Shown: positions 33,805 to 44,740 of the stretch, piece by piece
How the letters are laid out: each line of letters begins with the position of its first letter
Numbering within the stretch: the first letter of the stretch is position 1
Source: Toxoplasma gondii ME49
Taxonomy: Eukaryota > Apicomplexa > Conoidasida > Eucoccidiorida > Sarcocystidae
Length of the DNA stretch: 64,000 nt
NCBI RefSeq assembly: GCF_000006565.2
Contig: NC_031480.1
Coordinates: 4,782,529 to 4,846,528 of the forward strand
Reading direction: 5' to 3'
Made by a program: the position numbers and the translations under genes
The notes under the pieces: model-generated
What the model was told of the DNA's origin: nothing
The model's database searches: none
Seen by the model: only the letters and a program-made list of their open reading frames with translations

Positions 33805-36800
33805 ATATGTATAGATATGTATAGATATATGGAGGACCACATATACGTAGGCACTGGTGTGCACTGGGTATTTCGTTCAACCGATTCTCTTATTTTCTGT
33901 GCGGCAGGATCCACCCCTGTGCTCTCGCACTTTGTGTCTCTGTCGCTCATTGGTTTCTCCTTTTCTCTTTTATTTATTTTTATTTGGTTTTTCCGCTGAC
34001 AGGAGCTGTCCGAGTGCTCTGCTGCACAGCGACGCTGGCATGGGGAGTGAACCTGCCGGCGCGCACGGTCATCATAAAAGGAACAAGCGTCTACGACTCT
34101 AAATCGGGAGGCTTCCGCGACATCAGTAGGAGTTTCTGAAAGACAGGAGGTCGTCTTCGTTTCGTTTTCAAGCAGGACGCGACAGTTGCGCAGCTTGAAC
34201 TGGACACAGCTCCTGTCTATCTGCCTATCGACCCTGTCTATCGCCCCCGTACCCTTCTGCCGCCCACGCAGATATCGATTCTTACAAATATATATGTATA
34301 CACATACACATACATATACGCATATATGTATATATATATATATATATATAAAGAGAGAGAAACGGTGCACGTGATCGCGTTCTTCTTTTTGATGTAGCAT
34401 CGTTTATCTTTGCATATAATCCTAAGTTTCTCTTTCGTGATTGAGTCGACCGTGGAGTCCCCATTAAAGTCAGTCTGCCCTCTGTTTGCTCACGTTGAAA
34501 AAGTGCAAAGGTGCAGCGTAGATACAGAGGGACGCGCGAGGTTGTGAAAAGGCAGGCGGGCAAAAGTCGATTCTGCTTGGAGTTCTTTGTCTTCTCTTTC
34601 CACGCATGATTTGGGGTATCCTTTCCCAGCCGTCCGTTGTTGTGAAGCTTCTCCCTGTTCCTCTTTTTTTTATTTGTCTTCGCGAATTTTCGCTCTTACC
34701 CTCTCTTCCGTGGTCTCTGTGTCCTTCCTCTCTTTGACTCTTTCCTTCCCTCGTTCCTAATCTCTTCATCCCGTTGTATCGCCTATTCCAGTTTCCTCTG
34801 TTCTTCTTGCTCCCGGTCCTCTTGTTCTCTCTCTTCTTCTGCTGCTTGTCACCACTGTTGACCTCTCGCGCTTGACCTCTCGCTCTTGATTTCTCGCTGC
34901 GCCTGCTTCTCGTTCGCTCTCGCCGCTTCTCCGCCGCGTTCCAGCATCTGGACGTTCTCTGCGACTTGCGTCGCCTCGATTCCACGTTGCACCATTCGCG
35001 GCTGCCCTCGAGCCTCGTTTCGTCTCTTCTGCAGGCGTCCTGGACGTCCTGCAGATCTTCGGTCGAGCTGGGCGCCCCCAGTACGACACCCGCGGCTCTG
35101 CTGTGCTTATCACCGAGGGGCATGAACGCCTCATGCGCTACGTCGGACAGCTGACGCACAGTTTGCCAGTCGAGAGCAAGTTTCTCGAAAATCTCGAAAA
35201 CGCACTCAACGCAGAAGTTGCCATCGGCACTGTGTCCTCCGTCGACGAAGCCGTCGACTGGCTGCGATACACCTTCTGCTTCGTGCGAATGTGCAGGTCA
35301 GAAACTCACAAGCAAAGAAACAATCCACTTCTTCTCTATTTTTATACGCTCCACTCCTCATCTATATGCTTTCGTACGTCCATATACACTCTTCATGCAT
35401 GCATCTATAAGTATCCGTATGCATATATATACGTACATATATATATATATATATATATACATACGCATATATATATATATATATATGTGTCTGTACCTAT
35501 GCACACCCAAACCTAGACAGAGTTAATTTGTTTCTTCCTTTCACATGCGCGCCATAGGATCTTGTATATATATATATATGCATATCTTCATATATATTTT
35601 TATTTATGTGTGTTTGTGCGTGACGTGTAGCTGCATGTGTATTGTGCGTGGACAACGAGGAGTGGTTTGGATCGGTTCTCTGGGCCTTGGATGCCTTTGC
35701 TTGGTTGGTGTTTTCCGCTGTTTTCTTTGGCATTCTCAGAAACCCAAGAGTTTACGGCGCAGACGAGACGATCCTGATGGACGACCCAGAGTTGTGTGCT
35801 CTTCGGCGAAAACTCATTGTCGACGTAAGCCTGCATACTGGCCTTTGTTCCTCGAAAGCGTTTGGACTTTATCCTGCGTTCTGTGGGTCAAGGTGCGCTT
35901 TGAGCGCCTCTCGGCAGCAGGCCTCACGTTTTCGTTCTCATAAACTGGCAGTGCCTCCTTGGCAAGTTTGTTGACTTTCAGGATACCCGACCCCGTTTGC
36001 CTGGGTGTTCGTCTTAAGCCCTCGCCTTCTCTTTTGCGCACTGGAGGTTCATCGTCTGCACCACTTGGGGATTTCTGCTGCATGCACAAGACGCGCCTTG
36101 TCGACGCCTTCCTCTTCAAATCAAGAAACGCTCTGTCTTGTCCTTCAGTGGAAGAAGCGCTCTGTCTTCTCCTTCAATGCAAGAAACGCTCTGTCTTGTC
36201 CTTCAAGGCAAGAAACGCTCTGTCTTGTCCTTCAAGGCATGAAGCGCTCTGTCCTGTTCTGCGAAACCGACATGTTCCAGCGGCGCGTCGTCGTCGCCTG
36301 CGTCCTCTTTTCTTTCTGAACCAGCGTCTCCATCTCTTCAGCTGAAGTCTGTCTGTCTGTTCGCCTCTGCTGTTAGGCCGCTGAGACGCTCCATAAGCAC
36401 CGCTTGATCCGTTTTAACTCGAGAACGCAGCGTCTCGACCCCACAAATCTCGGACGCATGGCCTGTCGTTACTACGTGGACTACGAAACAGCTTCACTCT
36501 TTCGTCAAGACGTCGAACTTGGCGTGGACGAAGACAGAGTGATTTTACGTCTCCTCGGACTCGCGAAGGAATTTGCGTCTCTCAAGGTATGCGAATTGAA
36601 GCGGTGTCTCTGCGCAAGCTAAAGCAACACAGTTTGGAGGTTCGCCAGCCTCTTGGCCCCGCGAAACGGACGCCTGCATGGTCGCTGACTGTGAAGCGAC
36701 AGTGGGTTCCGAGAACGTCAAACGCCGCGCTGGTGCGGCCTCGAAAGGCGCAGAGATCACGGTGACTCGCGCTCTCTGCAAACGTCTGTTGGGCGACAGA

Positions 36801-39800
36801 GACGCCTTTCTTCGTCGCGTGCCTGGTATGGAGGTCTCGACCCCCAAGCGTCTTTGCCTTATGACGAAAAGGCAACTGCACGGGGAGATTTCACTCTCGT
36901 TGCGGCGTGAGCAGCATCATCATCAGAATGTTGCGGCGTTTGTTCGGCGATTCAGTCCACAGCGGAAGTCGACTCGCCTCGCAGTCTATGTCGCTTGTTC
37001 GGTCGATTATTTCAGAACACAATTCCTCCGCTGCGCTTCCTGTTTGTTTCTGCACACGACTTCATCCCCAGAAACGCCGAATTCACTCGAGTTGAAAGAT
37101 GACATCCGGCGATCAGAAAACAGAGATGTCACTGGGTCGGGGAACGCTCGAGTCGCTGGGGATGTCTGGCGTCTGCCTCTAGAGAACCTTTCGCCGTATC
37201 ACAGAGGATCGGAGGTATTCTCGGCTGCTCGAATTCGAGACGACGCCAAGTCCCCGACGAAACGCGTCTCTCGTTTCACCTGCCCCACAAAAAGCAATAC
37301 GGCAAACATTCACATTTCTCTGTAGCCAGGCACACAGTTGTGCAACCCGCATACGACTCAACTTCGAATGCGTTTTCGTACTTTTCGGTGTGGCGGATCG
37401 TCTTCTCTCACTCCTTCCGACTTCTGCAGACCTCGGATCTCACGGCGTTCGCCTCTTCTCGTCCTCTCCCCCTTTTCAGGATCTGTCAGTCCAGCCTTTT
37501 CGGACGTATGTACACCTCAGTGTGGCGGCTGCTCTGAGTCGCGCTGGAGTGTGCCCAGTCTGCCGAAACTTTGTCTTCCTTCGCGTTCGCGTCTTGTTTT
37601 CCTTCGCGTGCGCCTTCCGCGTCGACGCGGATTGACATCCTTGTTGCTCGCGCGTCTTTCTCTCTTGTTTCAGGTTCGAGACGACGAAGAGAGCGAATTG
37701 TCAAACTTGCGGAGAAGCGCCATTTGCCGAGTGCCGATTGTGGGCGACTTCGACGCGCCAGAGGCGAAAGTTCAGACGCTCGTCCAAGCCGCGCTCGCAC
37801 AGGCGCCGATCAAAGCGTTTTCCCTCTGTGCCGACTCCAACTACGTTCAGGCCGTGAGGATTTATCGCTTCAGAAATAAAGAAGCTGGACGCTCGCGAGA
37901 GAGACGCGCTGCCTCCATGCGCGCGCATGTCCCTCGCGGCATCTCACGCATGCGAAGCAGCCGACCGACAGTGTCAGCGGGATTGTCCGTGTCTTGTCTC
38001 TTCTGCGCTTCACACCTTGGCCAGTCTACGTTCTCGTTTGCGTAGCAGTCCTTCATTCGCTCCCACAGAGAGTTAAGAATTTCAGAGAAGAGAACGCGGG
38101 GACATTCTCGACTTCCCTCAGATCACCTGCTTGCCTCGGGGTCCAGATCTCCTCGTTTTCGCGCGTCTTTGCGGAGGCGAAAGAACGCGACGTTTGTTTC
38201 TCTCTCTCTCGACGATTTTTCCTTCTTTTCTCTCGCATCGCGCTTGGCCCTGCGTTACGCGGGAGGTTCCGCGTTCCTTGTTTTGGCGCGTCTCAGAATA
38301 TTGGGCGACTGTGTCGCGCGCTCTTCGTCACCAGCCTCTCTCAGGGCGACGCCAGTTCAGCAGAGAAAATCCTGGAGTGGACCAAGGCAGTGGAGAGAGG
38401 CTTGTGGCCGACTTCTCACGTTTTGATGCATTTCTGCAATCCCAACTGCTTCGACCCCGACGTACAAAAACGCAGACAACCTTACGTACCGCGAGCCAAC
38501 GAACATCCTGTAAGCTCTCACACATCTGCACCTCCACATAAAAAACTCCATTTAAATACATTTACAGCATACATAAAAATTGACATAAATATACATATAT
38601 ATACATATATGTATATATATGAATATTATATGTGTTTGTATACGAGTGTGGACACCTATGTTAACCGTATCACGTTCAGCGTGGACCTCTGTATATATAT
38701 ATATATATATATATACATATATTTATATATGTTTGTCGATATACAGGTGCATCTGTATTCTAGGCGAGACATGTGTGCTTGTCAATTGAGGCGCCGAGGG
38801 TGCGAGAACGCTGTTCCTTGACTGTGGCTCTAAATGGCATGCTTTCTTCTTTGCTCTCGCGTTCGGCCTCGTCCCCCGCCCCGCGCCGCGCGCAGGTTGA
38901 AACATGCGTTTTCTCTCCGTTCTGTGTGTTGCTTTTTTTTTCAGGGAAAGCAAAACAGACTGGTGCTCAGAGAAGGGATGGTGAGCCGCCTGGAGAAGCA
39001 TCAGTTTGCGCTGGGTCGACTGCGAGACTTAGGCGCCAGCGAAATCGCCTCCCTCGTCGCCAGCAAGGCCGACGGCCAGGACGTCGCGCTTGCCATCCGG
39101 ATGGTCCCCGATCTGGAACTCGACGTTAATGTGCAGGCAAGAGCATGGACGCTGTGAATGGAAACTGAAACAACTCAAGGGAGGGGGAGAGGCGCAGAGG
39201 CAGCGGGAGGGAACACCCGCAGAGAATAAAAGACCGAGAGTCGGAGAGAAGCGGCAAGAAGCGGACGAACAGTGTGGAGTTCACGTTGTGCGCGGGCAAG
39301 CACGAGAGAGCGCGAGAATCATGCTGCGTTTTCCTTCTTTTTTCCTCCCATCCCCTCTTTTCTTCTCGCGTTCATCCTTTGTCCTTTCCGTTCCCCGGTT
39401 GCTCCTTTTCTTCCTTTCTTCCTTTCTTTCTTCCTTCCTTTCTTCCTTCCTTCTTGCAGCTCTCTTTCGTCCTTTTTCTCGCTGGCGCGCATGTTCTCTT
39501 CACTCTCTCAAGACAGGGGGGCCTCTCCTGAAGGATAGCATAGCAATGAGTCCGCGTTGTGCGTCGGAGTAACTTGCTACGACGACCTGATACGTCGCGT
39601 TGTGCCTTCTGTCCAATTCGCTCCTTCCAGCCGATAACGGCCGCGATTCTGCGCGTGTCGATCGCACTGCGATTCACCGAGGAGTTTTTATGGTCAGCCT
39701 GGTGGCATGGAAATGGAGAACTCTTTCACCTCTGGGTTGCGGACGTCGACACCCAGCGTCTCCTTCACACCGAAGAAGTCACGATGCAGAAAGAAAACAT

Positions 39801-39994
39801 GTACGCTCTGGAAAAGCCTCTCTTCTTCTCGTTCCAGTCCGCAACTCGCTCGCGCAACTCCCCCCTCTCGTTCGATGCATGCGTCCATCTACCTAGACAC
39901 CTGTATTTTTTTATACAGGAAAATTTATGCAGGAATATTTATGAATGCGTCCCTATCTCTGTCGTTCTCCACAGAGATCAGATGACATCTTGTC

Positions 39995-40027
<33 letters not shown>

Positions 40028-41630
40028 CATGTATATATGCGTTTATTTCGTCCAGGTTGCCGTAGATCTTTGTATGTATGTATACATATATAAATAATAT
40101 ATAAATACGTATTTGTGTACATCTCTATATGTATATAAAAGTACATTTCTATTTTTCATGTCATTGTATGTTTGGCTGAAACGGGGCACAGGGTATCTTC
40201 CTTGAACGCGAGGGCGCGAGGAAAGGAGGAGGCTTCACGGTTGTTGGTGCGTCTGAGGTTCGCTCTGTCGCGAGAGTTCCCTTTCTCCCCTTTCTCCCTC
40301 TGTCTCCTCCTACGCTTTCCCCTGGATCCCCGTGTTGCTTTCAGCCGGGAGGCGCGGGAGGTATCTTTCGCGTTGCCTCTTCACGAGCCGACTTCCACGC
40401 AGTTCCAGGTCTTGGTGATTTCCGACAGATGGGTCGGTGTCTCCTTCCAGCATTTGTTCTCTGTGCGGCACTGTCTCCTTCCTGACAAGCGTCAGGCCCA
40501 CACCGAACTGCTCGACTTGCATCCGCTGCCTCGCACAGGTGGGCAGGCAAACCCCAGCTGCGAAATCCCTCTTCTCTTGGCAGCCGCACAGTCGCAAGCG
40601 TCTGCAGACGAAGTCGAGACAGAGCTGCAGGCAACAGGCCTTCTTCTGGGGAGTATCTATACCGCGAGCTGAACCACTGTGAACCACTGGTTTCGCTCTT
40701 TTTAAGGTTTGGGGTCACCGGAGCGAAGTTCTGCAGTGCCCTTCATGGCCTTGTGTTAAGCGCATTTACCATGACTGTGTGCACTCTTCATCTTCGCCGT
40801 TCAAGAGTTGACCTTTGGGAGAGCTCCGACCTCTGTGTGCTTCCGTTGCATGCAAGTTGAGTCTCCCTTCGTTGGTTCTACAAAGCTTCAATGCTTGCCG
40901 ACTTCCGTGTATCCACTGAGCAACACCAGCGAGACGCGGGGACACAAAGCGCGAACCAAGTCCGGAGTGAGGGAAACGAGAGAGGAGCTTGTCGATGCAG
41001 ATGGTCTTTCTGTCCGGCGTCCCTATCTCGATAGCGCGCAGGTTTTGATGGAAGTTCGGTTCTGCATGCGCAAGCACCTTCAGAGGTGTAGAGACGTCTC
41101 GGCGGCCGCGCCGCAGAGGTTCAACACGACGAAGGCATTTGCGTCTGGTTTTTCTGTCTGATGAAGGAGACGCAGTTTTGTCGACGCTCCGTTCGCCCAG
41201 ACGCTTGGCTTCCCTCTACGGGATATCTGTCTTTCGGCTCTCTGTGGCGCGCCGTTTTGGATGCTCTCTTTGTTTTTTTCGGTGTCGGTTTCCTCTTGCT
41301 TTCTCCGCTGTCGACACTGTGCTGCGGGATCATGTCGCAGTTTCGCTTTCGGCTCTGCTTCCCTCTTCGCCCTCAGCACTGAACAATCCGGAGTTCGAGG
41401 CGCTCTACAATTTCCTGTATTTCAATCCAATTCAGACGCAAACGTTCCACGTCTGCTACCACACAAACTACAATGTGCTTCTGGGCGCCCCCACAGGCAA
41501 GTTAAAACAAGACCTACAGCGGCGCGGGCCATCCCTATCAACCTTAGTCATCTCCTCGAGACTCAGTCGGGGATCCCGAATCCAACACTGTTCTCGTCCT
41601 CATCCCAATCAAACGGGAGGTAGACATACG

Positions 41631-41677
<47 letters not shown>

Positions 41678-42663
41678 GTATATATATATGTATATATATG
41701 TGCATATATTACAGTTTGGAGGGAGAAATGTGGATGTGTCTGTTTGTGAAGTCTTTGGTTGGCTTCCTTGCAGGAAGCGGTAAGACGATTGTTGCGGAGC
41801 TGGCAATGTTGCGATTGTTCGCTACCTCGCCGAAGCAGAAAATTGTTTACATTGCTCCTTTGAAGGCACTTGCCGCCGAGCGTCTCGAAGACTGGTAAGT
41901 GTTTCTTTTTCTCGTCTGTGTTTCTTTGGTCAGGGCATTTGTTTCGATTTTTCTCTGTGGTTCACGGTTTTTCTCTCTTCCGCATTCGAGAGGGAGACAC
42001 GACCGCCAGCCCAGTTTACCCCCGTCACGCTGAGAGGGCGCGTTTCATCCTCTGGTGTCTCTTTTTCGAATTTTCTTTCCTTTTTTCGCAGCTGCGTTTT
42101 TGAAACGTGTGTTGCCGAGTCGCGTTCGTCTTTCCCCCTCCCTCCTTCCTTGATTATCTCGCGTTTTTCTTCCTGAACCTGTGCGTTGTCACTTCCCTTT
42201 CGCGCTCGACCCGTTCACCAAGTCTCTCTGGGATCTCGCGTTCTCGTGTCTAGCGAGTGCGTCCTCGCAACTCTCTCGACGCCGTCTCCTCTCCGCCGCT
42301 TCTCTGTGAGACTTCTTGCTTCAGGAAAGCGCGGTTTGAAGGAAAGTTGAAGAAGCGAGTCGCAGAGTTCACGGCAGATGCGGAGGCAGAGAACGCGCGA
42401 GACTTCTGGAAAGCAGACATCTTCGTCTGTACACCTGAGAAGTGGGATGGTCTGTCTCGACAGTGGAGAGAGCGGCGGTTCGTCCAGCAAATAGGTCTTG
42501 TCGTCATCGACGAGATTCACCTGCTCGGACAAGACAGAGGCAAGTGCATGTCACCAAGCCTTTCAGGCTTCTGTTCGCCTGCCATTCATCAGACCTCCCA
42601 GCGTCTTTTCACATACAAATCTTCAGTCCGTTGACGGCGTGTCTACCTAATTATATATATATA

Positions 42664-42713
<50 letters not shown>

Positions 42714-42729
42714 TATGTGTATATATATG

Positions 42730-42761
<32 letters not shown>

Positions 42762-42799
42762 TATGTGTATATATATGTATATATATATGTATATATATG

Positions 42800-42834
<35 letters not shown>

Positions 42835-44518
42835 GCATTCATGTATATATTATACTTGTGTGTTTCGTGTATGGGGTATCTTCGGGAAAGACGTTTTTAT
42901 GAGTGCATGAATGCGTCGACGCTGCAATGCAAATTTGAGGCATGTGCCTTTCTCCCTCTCTCAAAATACCTTTATATTCATAACACGATAAATATACAAA
43001 AGGTCGTGTAATCGAAAACTGTGTTTTTCACAGTGTCTCAAGATATCCACATGCATATTCGTGACTACAGGTATACATATATATATATATATATATATAT
43101 ATGCGTCTGAGTTGTGTGTCGTTGTCTCTCGCTCCGCGTCCTTATCCCTCGCCCTCTCGCTACATATATATATATATATATATGTCTCTGGTTTTCTCGG
43201 TTTCTTTAGGGCCAGTGCTGGAAGCCATTGTGAGTCGGATGCGGTACGTGAGCAGTCAGACAGACCAGCCAGTTCGTTTCGTCGGCCTCTCCACGGCTCT
43301 CGCGAACGCGTCAGACGTTGCGGCTTGGCTGGGCATTGGAAAAATCGGCCTCTTCAACTTCAAACCTGCCGTCCGGCCGGTTCCCTGCTCCGTGCACATC
43401 CAAGGTGAGAGCGCAGCCTAGAGCCGGGCGGCGATCCCCGGAGACAGAACGAAAGAATGCAGGAAGCAGTGTTACGGGGAAAGGCGAGGAAAGAGAGAAA
43501 GGAGGGGAAAAGGCAATGACGAAGAGAAGGGCATCCAGAAGGAGACGGGAGGCGAGAAGAAGCAGCGCAGGAAATGCGAGAAAAAGCCGACGAAGGGAAC
43601 AGGAAAGAAGAGAGAGAGAGCGAAGTCAGAGCGAGCTGACAAGAGAAATGCAGAAATAATGAGGGGAAGAGAAAAACCGAGCACACGAGACAGAACGCGA
43701 GGAAAGACGCGTAAACTGAAATCAAGGGAAAGAGAGAAAACGCCAAGACAAGGGTCGCTTTCCAAGCGCGACGAACTTGCCACACTGGCGACCTTGCCGA
43801 ATAGAGACACGGTGTATGTACACCCCATGAGGTCCTGCACTTTCGCTTTTCAGGCTTCCCTCAAAAACATTATTGTCCTCGAATGAACGCGATGAACAAG
43901 CCGGTGTTCGAGGCGCTCCTCACGCATGCATCCCCCGACCTCTCAGCGGAAGACATGCATACGCCGCCAGAGATCTTAAACGGCGTCTACAGCACTTGTA
44001 CTTTCTTTTCTTCGTCTTCTTCCTCTTCTTCCTCTTCGTCCTCTTCGTCCTCGTTTTCTTCCTCGTTTTCTTCCGCTTCGTCTTCAGCTGGTCCTCGTCG
44101 CTTTTCTCCAATTGCTTTGCGGCCCTCCTTGGTGTTCGTCTCTTCTCGGCGACAGACGAGACGCACCGCACAAGAACTGGTGTCTCTGTTGCATACTCGA
44201 CATGAGCATGCGACAGATCTTTTCCTCGACGTCCGCCCGGAGGAAGCTGACGAGTTTTCTCAGACTGTCGAGTCTGTTCAGGTGCGTCTGACATCCTGCG
44301 CTTCGACTTTACTCTGGCGTGTCTGTCTATGTGCGATACTTTGCGTCAAAAGTTTGGTTCGCTTTCCTTCAACCAAGCGTCCGTCCAGGAGGCCTTTCCA
44401 CGCGCAGGGGCTGAGAGATGCACACTCTTCCCAGTCACGGCACGAGATATACGCTCCGATATATCGCATGCAAATGTCAAGAGCGACATAAACGTAAAGG
44501 GATGCAAACCTAGAAACG

Positions 44519-44550
<32 letters not shown>

Positions 44551-44703
44551 ATTACAAGCATATCATTATTTGTATTTATATATATATATATATACATAAT
44601 TACAAGCATATCATTATTTGTATTTATATATATATATATATACATAATTACAAGCATATCATTATTTGTATTTATATATATATATATATATACATAATTA
44701 CAA

Positions 44704-44740
<37 letters not shown>

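Larger units (their letters stand above)
30617..35296 (+). other. ASCC3: ASCC3 block 2: first helicase cassette (exons 5-9, residues 760-1345)
   Basis: Exons: 30617-31545, 32361-32649, 33231-33384, 34003-34125 and 35035-35296. Walker A APTGAGKT is at residues 807-814, motif Ia in IAPMKSL, and motif II DEIHLL at 1026-1031 followed by [13 protein letters not shown]. Motif III SATLPN straddles the exon 5/6 junction. Motif IV lies in [11 protein letters not shown], then IHHAGLLR, motif [13 protein letters not shown] and motif [14 protein letters not shown]. Between motifs I and Ia there is an in-frame insert of about 110 residues rich in Ser, Arg and Ala, where the human protein has a short loop. 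All catalytic residues for ATP hydrolysis are present. Confidence 0.92.
35740..40538 (+). other. ASCC3: ASCC3 block 3: first Sec63-like module (exons 10-16, residues 1345-1759)
   Basis: Exons: 35740-35824, 36377-36586, 37674-37853, 38297-38509, 38945-39136, 39631-39800 and 40345-40538. These give the winged-helix, helix-hairpin-helix and Ig-like fold that follows each cassette in this family. Landmarks in order: [73 protein letters not shown] and [13 protein letters not shown]. Exon 14 ends at a GC donor (CAG|GCAAGA at 39137). A GT alternative at 39130 is possible but would delete the V-Q before the conserved PIT motif. Confidence 0.87.
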
